From an uncultured Asticcacaulis sp. (GTDB lineage: Bacteria; Pseudomonadota; Alphaproteobacteria; Caulobacterales; Caulobacteraceae): a stretch of DNA of 11,300 bases. The stretch is taken from contig CAMLPZ010000129.1 in assembly GCA_946482045.1 (NCBI GenBank), positions 1 through 11,300 on the forward strand, given 5' to 3'. Position numbers and translations under genes: made by a program. Shown here one piece after another: positions 1 through 5,660 of the stretch. The notes below the pieces were generated by a model that searched no databases, was not told the origin of the DNA, and worked only from the letters and a program-made list of their open reading frames with translations. The number at the start of each line of letters is the position of its first letter. Positions within the stretch are counted from its first letter, which is position 1.

Positions 1-1
1 T

Positions 2-106
2 GTGCAGAGCTGGCAGCCGCTCGACCGGCGATACCCTAAGCGCCGCGCGGCCTTGCTCAAGACCTGGAAGGCTGAGCGCGAGGCCGAACGCGCACATTAT
101 CAATAG
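2..106 (+). CDS. 3' end of an unidentified gene (partial)
   Basis: A reading frame is open from the left edge and ends at TAG 104-106. The visible 34 residues are strongly basic and probably helical (KRRAALLKTWKAEREAERAH). They look like a charged C-terminal tail. The other two forward frames close early or read less protein-like. The start lies outside the window and I do not recognise the family. A strong SD-like run (AAGGAGAAGGA) follows the stop by a few bases, so whatever is translated next could be coupled to this gene. Coding status is inferred from openness and composition only. Confidence 0.4.
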   Translation: MQSWQPLDRRYPKRRAALLKTWKAEREAERAHYQ

Positions 107-124
107 CGGAAGGAGAAGGACTTG

Positions 125-157
125 ATGGTTTCGCAATCTCAGTGGCCCTGGCCCTGA
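125..157 (+). CDS. Possible leader peptide (9-10 residues, MVSQSQWPWP)
   Basis: An ATG at 125 follows an excellent SD (AAGGAGAAGG at 110-119, spacing about 5) and is closed by TGA at 155-157. The encoded peptide is MVSQSQWPWP, ending in alternating Trp and Pro. It lies between the upstream partial gene and the DUF3617 gene at 215, and just before a hairpin that covers the SD of that gene. This is the layout of translational or transcriptional attenuators, in which ribosome position on a short ORF decides how the downstream RNA folds. Trp-Pro and Pro-rich codons can slow ribosomes, but I do not recognise a known arrest peptide. It may equally be a chance ORF or a decayed gene start. Confidence 0.3.
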   Translation: MVSQSQWPWP

Positions 158-183
158 TTGAGCGCTTATCGCGCACCTGCCTA

Positions 184-211
184 ACCTCTCCAGATGTCAT
201 TCAGGAGAGGT
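184..211 (+). promoter_or_regulatory. Hairpin sequestering the SD of the DUF3617 gene
   Basis: The sequence ACCTCTCC (184-191) is the exact reverse complement of GGAGAGGT (204-211), giving an 8-bp perfect stem with a 12-nt loop. The right arm is the SD of the gene that starts at 215 (AGGAGAGG, 203-210), so in the folded mRNA the ribosome binding site is paired. The left arm is an anti-SD. Such a structure normally lowers translation and can act as a switch (thermometer, attenuator or protein target). The pairing is seen directly; the regulatory role is inference. Confidence 0.4.
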
Positions 212-214
212 GTC

Positions 215-721
215 ATGCAGTCCATCCGTTACCCTCTTTTCATCGGCGCCGGTATCGTCTGCCTTGTGGTTGCCGCGCCCGTCCTGGCGCGCCAGGAAGC
301 GACGCCGGACCCCATGGCGCCGACACCGCCGCCAGCGGTCGCAAAGCCGGTTGAACCGATGAATACGCCGCCGGCGCCTCCGGGTGTGAAGCCTGATCCG
401 GCGCAGATGTGGGAGGTGACCTCGAACACGCGCATCGGCGACCTGCCACCAGCCACATCCACGGCCAGCGTCTGTATTAGCGATGCAGAGCTTAACCGTC
501 CGCCGGCGGAACTGGGTGGGCTGAAGTGCACGGCGCGCGACTTCCAGATTGTGGGGAATACGCTGACCTGGACCGGCACCTGTGGGGGCGCGGAAGGCGC
601 GGGCAAGCTGGTATTCTCCGAAGACCGCAAGGCCTTCACCGGTACGGTCACCGCGCGCCAGGGACCACTGGAAAGCGCTATGGCGATGAGCGGCCGCGCC
701 ACTGGCGCCTGCGTGAAGTGA
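215..721 (+). CDS. Exported DUF3617 domain protein with Pro-rich linker
   Basis: This is a 168-residue protein with an N-terminal signal peptide (hydrophobic residues 8-24, likely cleavage after VLA at about residue 25). A Pro/Ala-rich linker (about 31-62) precedes a DUF3617-like domain (about 64-168). The domain starts with the typical MWEVTS and holds four cysteines (87, 105, 123, 166), arranged as in the family and probably forming two disulfides. It ends in SGRATGACVK, the usual family C-terminus. The start at 215 is chosen over the in-frame ATG at 194 because AGGAGAGG lies at 203-210. DUF3617 proteins are periplasmic or envelope proteins of unknown function, common in Alphaproteobacteria. 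A second member lies at 1813, but the two are only distantly similar. Translation may be limited by the hairpin over its SD. Confidence 0.85.
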   Translation: MQSIRYPLFIGAGIVCLVVAAPVLARQEATPDPMAPTPPPAVAKPVEPMNTPPAPPGVKPDPAQMWEVTSNTRIGDLPPATSTASVCISDAELNRPPAELGGLKCTARDFQIVGNTLTWTGTCGGAEGAGKLVFSEDRKAFTGTVTARQGPLESAMAMSGRATGACVK

Positions 722-788
722 TTGGTGGCTTGACGCTCTGTCGGACTCGCTGCGAAAACGGCGTTGAGACATTTGGAGGATGCCGGCA

Positions 789-1514
789 ATGAGTGACGCC
801 CCGACCCTGGAAACGGAAGCTCCGGGCGTAAAGCTCGAGCCGGGCTGGAGGGCCGCGCTGAACGAAGAGTTCGCCAAGCCCTACATGGCTAAGCTCAAGG
901 CCTTTCTGCAGGACCGCCGGGGTAACGGCGCCCGCATCTTCCCCAAAGGCAGTGAATATTTCCGCGCGCTCGACCTGACGCCGCTCGACAAGGTGCGCGT
1001 CGTCATCATCGGCCAGGACCCCTATCATGGCGAAGGACAGGCGCATGGCCTGTCGTTTTCGGTGCGACCGGGCGTGCGTATTCCGCCGTCTCTGGTCAAT
1101 ATCTATAAGGAATTGCAGGCCGACCTCGGCATTGCCCCAGCGCATCATGGTTTTCTGGAACACTGGGCCAAACAGGGTGTGCTGCTGCTCAATGCTGTGC
1201 TGACGGTGGAGATGGGGCAGGCGGCCGCGCACCAGGGCAAGGGCTGGGAGCTGTTCACCGACGCTGTCATCCGCGCCGTCAATAATCAGCCCCATCCGGT
1301 CGTCTTCATCCTTTGGGGCGCCTACGCCCAGAAGAAGGCGGCCTTTGTCGATACCTCGCGGCATCTGGTCATCCGCTCAGCCCACCCATCGCCCCTGTCG
1401 GCGCACAATGGCTTCCTCGGCAGCCGTCCGTTTTCCAAGGCTAATGCCTTTCTGGAGGCCAATGGCCGCGATCCGATCGATTGGCGGATACCGGCGGATC
1501 CGGCGCAATCGTGA
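789..1514 (+). CDS. ung: Uracil-DNA glycosylase (family 1 UDG)
   Basis: This 241-residue protein removes uracil from DNA, starting base-excision repair of deaminated cytosine or misincorporated dUMP. All family-1 motifs are present: the water-activating loop GQDPYH at 75-80 (catalytic Asp77), the uracil-recognition Asn in LLLN (about 132-135), and the Leu-intercalation/His loop HPSPLSAHNGF at 199-209. Length is normal. GGAGG (775-779) is 9 nt before ATG 789 and runs directly into the in-frame ATG at 780, so 789 is the better start. A TTGACGC at 730-736 could be a -35 element, but no convincing -10 follows. It lies 67 bp after the DUF3617 gene and 61 bp before a lipoprotein gene. No functional link to those neighbours is evident. 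Confidence 0.97.
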   Translation: MSDAPTLETEAPGVKLEPGWRAALNEEFAKPYMAKLKAFLQDRRGNGARIFPKGSEYFRALDLTPLDKVRVVIIGQDPYHGEGQAHGLSFSVRPGVRIPPSLVNIYKELQADLGIAPAHHGFLEHWAKQGVLLLNAVLTVEMGQAAAHQGKGWELFTDAVIRAVNNQPHPVVFILWGAYAQKKAAFVDTSRHLVIRSAHPSPLSAHNGFLGSRPFSKANAFLEANGRDPIDWRIPADPAQS

Positions 1515-1522
1515 CGGCGGCA

Positions 1523-1551
1523 TTTACACTTTGCGTGATCGACGCTATGCA
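1523..1551 (+). promoter_or_regulatory. Candidate promoter for the small lipoprotein gene
   Basis: TTTACA (1523-1528) and TATGCA (1546-1551) are separated by exactly 17 bp. The -35 is one base from consensus, while the -10 matches only at TAT. Transcription would start near 1558, a few bases before the SD CAGGGAG of the lipoprotein at 1576. This suggests that the lipoprotein and the following DUF3617 gene can be transcribed separately from ung. The match is weak. Confidence 0.3.
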
Positions 1552-1575
1552 GATGCACCGCTACAGGGAGTTTTT

Positions 1576-1788
1576 ATGCGCCTAATTCTCTGCTTGGGTG
1601 TCATCGTCCTTCTTTCAGCCTGTGGACGTCAGTCCAGTGAGGATGATGCGCCGCACGCCTATCCCGGAGAAGTGCCTGCGTCGGAGATGTCCGAGGCTGA
1701 GGCGCGTTCGGCCGAGCGCGCTCTGGAAGAGTCTCTGCACATGGACGCGCCCGCTGGGCAAGCCACAGAAAGCGAAGCGGCCGAATAG
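1576..1788 (+). CDS. Small putative lipoprotein (70 aa)
   Basis: The start is ATG 1576, with SD CAGGGAG at 1564-1570; the longer upstream extension of this frame overlaps ung and is not used. The N-terminus MRLILCLGVIVLLSAC is a classic lipoprotein signal with lipobox LSAC, so Cys16 is the expected lipidated residue. The mature part is short, highly acidic and low in complexity (runs of Glu, Ser and Ala, for example SEMSEAEARSAERALEES). It probably forms a helix or is disordered, with no recognisable domain. The residues after Cys16 are Gly-Arg, with no Asp at +2, so outer-membrane sorting is expected by the rule known from enterobacteria. Only 24 bp separate it from the next DUF3617 lipoprotein gene, so the two are probably cotranscribed. 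Function unknown. Confidence 0.75.
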   Translation: MRLILCLGVIVLLSACGRQSSEDDAPHAYPGEVPASEMSEAEARSAERALEESLHMDAPAGQATESEAAE

Positions 1789-1812
1789 ACTTCGATAACA
1801 GAGGAGGTCAGT

Positions 1813-2409
1813 ATGGGTATGCGTATGAACCTAGGTACGTCGGCCCTGCTGGCCGTGCTGTGTGTGACCGTGGCGGCGTGCAACAAGCCCGCGCCGAACG
1901 CCGATGAGGCTGCATCGAAGACTGCTCCGGCCATGGCGGCCAAGGTTGATCCGATGCAGGCCAATCCGCTGGGGCGCAAGCCCGGCCTGTGGCGGATTAC
2001 CCATACGGTCGATGGCGCGCCGTCGCCCATGCCGATGACAATCTGCGTCGATGCGGCGCTCGGCGACAAGATGAGCCAGATGGCAGGCCAGATGAGCAAC
2101 GACATCAAGTGCGCCCAGCGCGATATTCGTGGCACGGCGAACGGTGCGGTCATCGACCAGGTCTGCACCATGAATGGCACAACGATGACCAGCCATATCG
2201 AAATCGTTTCGGCCAGCGACGCGGCCTTCCAGCAGACGATCGACAGCACCTATAGCCCGGCCATGATGGGGCGGACGGAATCGAAGGTCATCATGGATGG
2301 CCAATGGCAGGGTACCTGTCCGGCCGACATGAAGGCCGGCGACATGCGCATGCCGAACGGCATGGTCATGAACGTTTACAAGATGATGGAAGCGGCTAAG
2401 CCGCAATAG
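1813..2409 (+). CDS. DUF3617 domain lipoprotein
   Basis: This 198-residue protein has a lipoprotein signal ending in the lipobox VAAC (Cys23). A short Ala/Pro/Lys-rich linker follows, then the DUF3617 domain from about residue 55. Hallmarks are RKPGLWRIT near the domain start, MPMTICVD with Cys78, then Cys100, Cys118 and Cys169, and the late GTCPADMKAGDMRMPNG segment typical of longer members. The protein is very Met-rich. The SD AGGAGGT (1802-1808) precedes three closely spaced in-frame ATGs (1813, 1819, 1825). I use 1813, although 1819 has a more usual spacing. It would sit on the periplasmic face of a membrane. The family's function is unknown. It follows the small lipoprotein gene by 24 bp, probably in one transcript. 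Confidence 0.9.
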   Translation: MGMRMNLGTSALLAVLCVTVAACNKPAPNADEAASKTAPAMAAKVDPMQANPLGRKPGLWRITHTVDGAPSPMPMTICVDAALGDKMSQMAGQMSNDIKCAQRDIRGTANGAVIDQVCTMNGTTMTSHIEIVSASDAAFQQTIDSTYSPAMMGRTESKVIMDGQWQGTCPADMKAGDMRMPNGMVMNVYKMMEAAKPQ

Positions 2410-2450
2410 TCAGGGGCGTGTCCAGCTTGAGCGGGACAACTTCAATGGGC

Positions 2451-2475
2451 TTGACGGTAAGCGCTGTCATAGATA
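2451..2475 (+). promoter_or_regulatory. Candidate alphaproteobacterial promoter for the DUF1080 gene
   Basis: TTGACGG (2451-2457) matches the -35 consensus described for Caulobacter housekeeping promoters (TTGACGS). Ten bases later CATAGATA (2468-2475) matches the TANAW core of the -10 but not its flanks. The spacing is at the short end. A second possibility is CTGTCA (2464-2469) with TATAAC (2486-2491), but that would leave only about ten bases of leader. The 97-bp gap after the DUF3617 gene makes a separate promoter plausible. Confidence 0.25.
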
Positions 2476-2506
2476 GCCTGTCCGGTATAACATTAAGGGA
2501 GCCCCC

Positions 2507-3412
2507 ATGTTGAGACCTCTTTTGGCCGCCGTCTTTCTCGCGGCGTGCGCGACGCCTGTTCTGGCCGCCGAGATGCCAGCCTTTAAGCCGCAGACCCTGG
2601 TGCTGACCAACCTCCCCAAGGCGACGGGACCGGCGGTCGAGCTGTTCAACGGCAAGGACCTCGATGCCTGGGACGCCTGGCTGGGCTACGCCGATCCGGC
2701 CGAAACCTACCGGCCCGACCACGGTCCGTCGCTGGGTGTTGGCGGCAAGGGCGATATTTTCGACGTCCGTGAAATCGACGGGCGTCCGGCGATCTTCATC
2801 TCAGGCAAGACCTGGGGCAGCCTCGTCCATAAGGGCGACTTCTCAAACTATCATCTGCGCCTGCAGTACAAGTGGGGCGGCAAGCGCCACGCCCCGCGCC
2901 TGAACGAGCCGGAAAACAATGGCCTGCTCTATCACAGCCACGGCAAGCCCGGCGCCGTCTGGGGCACATGGAGCCGCTCGGTCGAGTTTGAAATCATGAC
3001 GGGATCGGTCGGCATGGCCGTGCCCGTCGGCAATGGCATCGTGGTCAAGTCAGCGGTGGCCAAGGACGAAAGCCTGATCGCGCCCAAACTGCGCTACATG
3101 CATGGTGCGCCGGAAGGCGCCGCCATCGGCAATACGGCGGACTGGAACATCGAGAACAATTTCAATGCTGATCTTCCCGTAGGGGAGTGGAATACGCTCG
3201 ACCTGTATGTCTTTGGCGATCGTGCCATCCACGTCGTCAACGGCGTGCCGGTCATGGAGGTCTGGGGCCTGTGCGATCCAGAGCCAACCGGCACTTGCGC
3301 GCCGCTGACCCACGGCAGCATCCAGTTGCAATCGGAAGGGGCGGAGACCTGGTTCCGGGACATTACCCTGGAGCCGATCTCCCACCTGCCGAAGATTGAC
3401 GTGAAAAATTAA
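2507..3412 (+). CDS. Exported DUF1080 (3-keto-disaccharide hydrolase-like) protein
   Basis: This 301-residue protein matches the DUF1080 family, a beta-jelly-roll (concanavalin-like) fold whose characterised members act on 3-keto-glycosides or bind sugars. Family signatures are VELFNGKDLDAW (44-55), SLVHKGDFSNYHLRLQYKW (105-123), NNGLLYH (137-143), SVEFEIM (158-164) and the C-terminal pattern GSIQLQSEGAETWFRDITLEPI. The N-terminus is an export signal with two possible readings: signal peptidase I cleavage after VLA at residue 20, or a lipobox LAAC with Cys14. AAGGGAG sits about 6-7 nt before ATG 2507. No 3-dehydrogenase (GMC or GFO/IDH/MocA) partner is nearby, so the substrate is unknown. A long hairpin follows the gene. 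Confidence 0.9.
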   Translation: MLRPLLAAVFLAACATPVLAAEMPAFKPQTLVLTNLPKATGPAVELFNGKDLDAWDAWLGYADPAETYRPDHGPSLGVGGKGDIFDVREIDGRPAIFISGKTWGSLVHKGDFSNYHLRLQYKWGGKRHAPRLNEPENNGLLYHSHGKPGAVWGTWSRSVEFEIMTGSVGMAVPVGNGIVVKSAVAKDESLIAPKLRYMHGAPEGAAIGNTADWNIENNFNADLPVGEWNTLDLYVFGDRAIHVVNGVPVMEVWGLCDPEPTGTCAPLTHGSIQLQSEGAETWFRDITLEPISHLPKIDVKN

Positions 3413-3426
3413 GCTTTTATTCTGTC

Positions 3427-3468
3427 GCGATATTTAGCCGGGAACTGCGGACATTCCCGGCATATCGC
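3427..3468. terminator. Long hairpin between convergent DUF1080 gene and paaC
   Basis: GCCGGGAA (3437-3444) pairs perfectly with TTCCCGGC (3454-3461) around a 9-nt loop. The stem is continued by GCGATAT (3427-3433) pairing with ATATCGC (3462-3468), leaving a 3-nt bulge (TTA) on one side only. The total is 15 bp. It starts 15 bp after the DUF1080 stop and ends 2 bp before the paaC stop on the other strand, so it could end or protect both transcripts. A T-run after the stem is missing on both strands, so classical intrinsic termination is not assured. Confidence 0.5.
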
Positions 3469-3470
3469 TC

Positions 3471-4220
3471 TTACCAGCGGGCGCCGGCATCGCGCATCGG
3501 CAACGTCATCTCGGCCAGCATATGGCCGAGGTGCTCGCTGTGGTGGCCGCGGCGGCCACCAATAATCGGCTCGGCTGGGCGCGGATGGGCCAGGCGCGCC
3601 TGACGCAGCGTGGCGTTGACCCGCGCATCGAACTCGGCGCGTAGGGCCGGCTTGTCGACCGCGATGCCCGCCGCCAGCAACTCGGTATCGACGTCGTCCA
3701 TGACGAACAGCTCATCGACATAGCGCGTCATGGTGTCGAGGCTGATGATCAGCCGCTTGTTGTTGACGCAGTCGCCATCGCCCATGCGGATCATCCAGTC
3801 GCGGCAGAATTCGACGTGGGACTGCACGTCGCGCAGGGCCTTCGAAGCAATGCGCGCGATGTCGGCATTGGCTGAGCCGGACAGGGCATCGAGATAGACG
3901 GCCTGCCAGTTGGAGAAAAGGAACTGGCGCGCCAGGGTCTGGGCGAAGTCGCCGTTCGGTTGCTCGACCAGCAGACAGTTGTGATAGTCGGGCGGATCGC
4001 GGTGAAAGGCCAGGGTGTCGGCGTTCTGGCCCTTGCCGTCGATGGCGGCGGCGAGATCGAGGAAATCGGTGGCCTGTTCAACCAGGTCGAGCGCCAGGCT
4101 GGACAAGCCCAGGTCTACCTCATGATTGGGGGCGTGGCCGCACCACGTGCTGAGCCGCTGGCCCAGGATCAGGGCATCGTCGCCCAGGCGGAACACATAT
4201 TCAAGCAGACTGTCGCGCAT
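3471..4220 (-). CDS. paaC: Phenylacetyl-CoA epoxidase subunit PaaC (orphan)
   Basis: This 249-residue protein is close in length to E. coli PaaC (about 248). PaaC is the ferritin-fold, non-catalytic structural partner of PaaA in the ring-1,2-epoxidase. Recognisable blocks are LEYVFRLGDDALILGQRLSTW near the N-terminus, LLVEQPNGDFAQTLARQ in the middle, and GGRRGHHSEHLGHMLAEM near the C-terminus. All align with PaaC as I remember it, but the middle helix region (about 125-165, with SHVEFCRDW) looks divergent. AGGGA is 10 nt before ATG 4220. The catalytic and electron-transfer partners (paaA, B, D, E) are absent: upstream is a 326-bp gap and then a chitinase gene, and downstream is a convergent DUF1080 gene. 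The gene therefore stands alone with its own apparent sigma-54 promoter. It may serve an epoxidase encoded elsewhere, or have a different partner. Confidence 0.87.
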   Translation of the reverse strand: MRDSLLEYVFRLGDDALILGQRLSTWCGHAPNHEVDLGLSSLALDLVEQATDFLDLAAAIDGKGQNADTLAFHRDPPDYHNCLLVEQPNGDFAQTLARQFLFSNWQAVYLDALSGSANADIARIASKALRDVQSHVEFCRDWMIRMGDGDCVNNKRLIISLDTMTRYVDELFVMDDVDTELLAAGIAVDKPALRAEFDARVNATLRQARLAHPRPAEPIIGGRRGHHSEHLGHMLAEMTLPMRDAGARW

Positions 4221-4252
4221 TGGCCGTCATTCCCTGTTTTTCTTTTATTTTA

Positions 4253-4269
4253 TGCATAGAGCGTGCCAG
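4253..4269 (-). promoter_or_regulatory. Sigma-54 (RpoN) -24/-12 promoter for paaC
   Basis: Read on the minus strand the sequence is CTGGCACG-CTCT-ATGCA, against the known consensus YTGGCACG-N4-TTGCW. The invariant GG and GC are present at the correct spacing, and only the first T of the -12 block differs. Transcription would start about 12 nt past the GC, near 4242, in an A-rich stretch. That leaves a 22-nt leader with the SD AGGGA at 4235-4231 and ATG at 4220, which is an ideal geometry. Such promoters need an AAA+ activator bound upstream; the palindromes near 4475 and 4513 are candidates. Function is inferred from sequence only. Confidence 0.62.
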
Positions 4270-4386
4270 GAGCCGTGCGTACGAACTGTTGCTGGTTCGT
4301 GGATCTCTTTTGAAATTCCCGCAACGCGAATATTATCCCCGCATACGGCAGCGGCCAGATGGCTGCGAAACCGCGGGCAAACTTCG

Positions 4387-4449
4387 ATGCGCAGGCTGAC
4401 ATTTGTGGCACTCTTCTTATTCTGCGCCACTAGCCTAACCAAAGCCTAA
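4387..4449 (+). CDS. 20-codon ORF resembling an isolated signal peptide
   Basis: The frame encodes MRRLTFVALFLFCATSLTKA and then stops (TAA 4447-4449). It has the three parts of a secretion signal: two Arg, a hydrophobic core and a small-residue end. No mature protein follows. There is no clear SD before ATG 4387, and the next bases are AT-rich intergenic DNA. It could be the remnant of a lost exported-protein gene, a membrane micropeptide, or chance. Its position between the sigma-54 promoter and the upstream palindromes, on the opposite strand, argues for low confidence. Confidence 0.18.
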   Translation: MRRLTFVALFLFCATSLTKA

Positions 4450-4468
4450 TCCAGGGTCAAATCAAAAC

Positions 4469-4482
4469 TGACATTTATGTCA
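4469..4482. promoter_or_regulatory. Perfect palindrome TGACAT-TT-ATGTCA, candidate activator site
   Basis: TGACAT (4469-4474) and ATGTCA (4477-4482) are perfect inverted repeats with a 2-bp centre. The site is about 230 bp upstream of the predicted paaC transcription start, within the range used by sigma-54 enhancer-binding activators. A related but looser element, TGACGCATAGTTGTCA, lies at 4506-4521, with centres 38 bp apart. The site also lies about 65 bp past the stop codon of the chitinase gene, so a role in that transcript's 3' end cannot be excluded. Confidence 0.35.
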
Positions 4483-4546
4483 AATTTATTTTTGCGCCAT
4501 AATCCTGACGCATAGTTGTCATTTGAAACCGATATAAACGTCCGAT

Positions 4547-5590
4547 TCAGTCGGGGTTGTGCAGGCTGTCATAGGCCGCTTCCAGCAAGCTGTTAGGCGC
4601 CGGCGCATCCTCGGACAGCTCCCAGATCATGATGCCGGCTGTTTCCTTAGCCGCCAGTGCCGCCTTGGCGCGGATGGTGGGGCGACCATTATAGGTCACG
4701 TAGTCGCAGCCGGCGCAGGCCTTGCCTACCACGTCGTAACTTGCGGCGTCCTTGCCGAAGGTCGTCAACACCTTCTGGAAGCTGTAGCCGCCCTTGTAGC
4801 CGTTGAAACCCCGGCCATAGAAGGGCACGCCGAGCGTCAGCTGTTCCTTCTTGGCACCCAATGCTTTCCAGGTGGCGATGTCCTTGTGGGCGGCCGCCAG
4901 CGTTGAATGTTCGTCGCCGGCCTTGCCCCAGGTCTCGCCGATCTGGTCGTAGGACATGAGGTTGATATAATCGAAATGCGGGATCGAACCTATCGGGATC
5001 ATGCCGCCTGGATTCGACGCGGTGGCGCACGTTAGAAGCTTTCCGCGCTTTGTCAGGCCTTTGCGCAGGGCTTCGGTAAAGGGCACATAGTTGCCTTCCT
5101 TGTCGATGGCGGTCAGCACGTCCCATTCCAGGTCGACATCGATGCCGTCGAGGCCGGTGGCGTCGGCGAAAGCCAGCAGGTCGGCGACCAGTTTTTCGCG
5201 CGCCCCCGGCCGCGTCAGTTCGGTCCAGTTGCCCGAGCAGCCGGGAATAATGCCGCCTCCCAAAGACACCAGCACCTTGACGCCCTTGGCATGGGCCATT
5301 CGGACGATTTCGCGCACTTCGGCGATCGAGCGTGTGCCGTTGCCATTGCCGTTGTCGGTATCCATGCAACTCATCTTATCGCCGGTAATGATGCTGCCGT
5401 CCTTACCCGGATTGACGAAAGAGATGTTGATATGGGTCAGTTTGCTGAGGTCTGTCATCTCCATGGTCGCCTTCATGTCGCGGAAGGCGGCGACATAACC
5501 GATGACCACTGGCCCCTGCGGCTTGCCGGCCTCCGCGGCGGTAGCGGTAAGCAGGGACAGGACTGTGACGGCGGCGGCGGCGGTCTTCAT
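4547..5590 (-). CDS. Exported GH18 glycoside hydrolase (chitinase-like)
   Basis: This 347-residue protein has a signal peptide (cleavage likely after AEA, residue 21). The mature domain is a GH18 TIM barrel. The catalytic DxxDxDxE motif appears as DGIDVDLEW at 148-156, with Glu155 the acid/base and Asp153 the substrate-assisting residue. Other family blocks are the strand-3 segment VLVSLGGG (106-113), YINLMSYD (208-215), LGVPFYGRGF (253-262) and the final barrel Trp in IMIWELSED. The expected reaction is hydrolysis of beta-1,4-GlcNAc linkages in chitin or related oligosaccharides in the periplasm or outside the cell. There is no separate chitin-binding domain, and the enzyme is near minimal catalytic-domain length. 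AGAGGA precedes ATG 5590. It follows the homogentisate operon on the same strand after 73 bp but is functionally unrelated, and probably has its own control. Confidence 0.94.
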   Translation of the reverse strand: MKTAAAAVTVLSLLTATAAEAGKPQGPVVIGYVAAFRDMKATMEMTDLSKLTHINISFVNPGKDGSIITGDKMSCMDTDNGNGNGTRSIAEVREIVRMAHAKGVKVLVSLGGGIIPGCSGNWTELTRPGAREKLVADLLAFADATGLDGIDVDLEWDVLTAIDKEGNYVPFTEALRKGLTKRGKLLTCATASNPGGMIPIGSIPHFDYINLMSYDQIGETWGKAGDEHSTLAAAHKDIATWKALGAKKEQLTLGVPFYGRGFNGYKGGYSFQKVLTTFGKDAASYDVVGKACAGCDYVTYNGRPTIRAKAALAAKETAGIMIWELSEDAPAPNSLLEAAYDSLHNPD

Positions 5591-5660
5591 GGCGGTTCCT
5601 CTCTATTTTGGTTCGAGAGTGGCATTACCTAAACCAGGGATCAACCAGACCAATTTTATT

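Larger units (their letters stand above)
4221..4546. other. 326-bp intergenic regulatory region upstream of paaC
   Basis: No convincing gene lies here. Reading from paaC outwards, I see an AT-rich leader with the SD (about 4231-4242), a sigma-54-type -24/-12 element (4253-4269), about 110 bp with no obvious signal, a 20-codon signal-peptide-like ORF on the + strand (4387-4449), and an AT-rich stretch (about 4440-4540) with two TGAC...GTCA palindromes. Base composition in the last stretch is clearly more AT-rich than the flanking genes, as is common for regulatory DNA. Confidence 0.6.

Noticed and set aside
197..1364. Long minus-strand ORFs (about 226 and 228 codons) opposite the DUF3617 and ung genes
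   Set aside because: They overlap well-supported plus-strand genes, lack SDs and domains, and are rich in Arg, Ala and Pro as expected for antisense frames in GC-rich DNA.
2392..2404. GCGGC-TAA-GCCGC hairpin at the end of the second DUF3617 gene
   Set aside because: It has only a 5-bp stem and a 3-nt loop inside coding sequence, with no T-run, so it is too weak to call a terminator.
4455..4483. TTGACA on the minus strand (4483-4478) as a sigma-70 promoter
   Set aside because: No acceptable -10 element occurs 15-18 bp downstream on that strand. The hexamer is better explained as part of the palindrome.
4689..5369. 226-codon minus-strand frame inside the chitinase gene
   Set aside because: It is an alternative frame of a clear GH18 enzyme, and its product is extremely Arg-rich.
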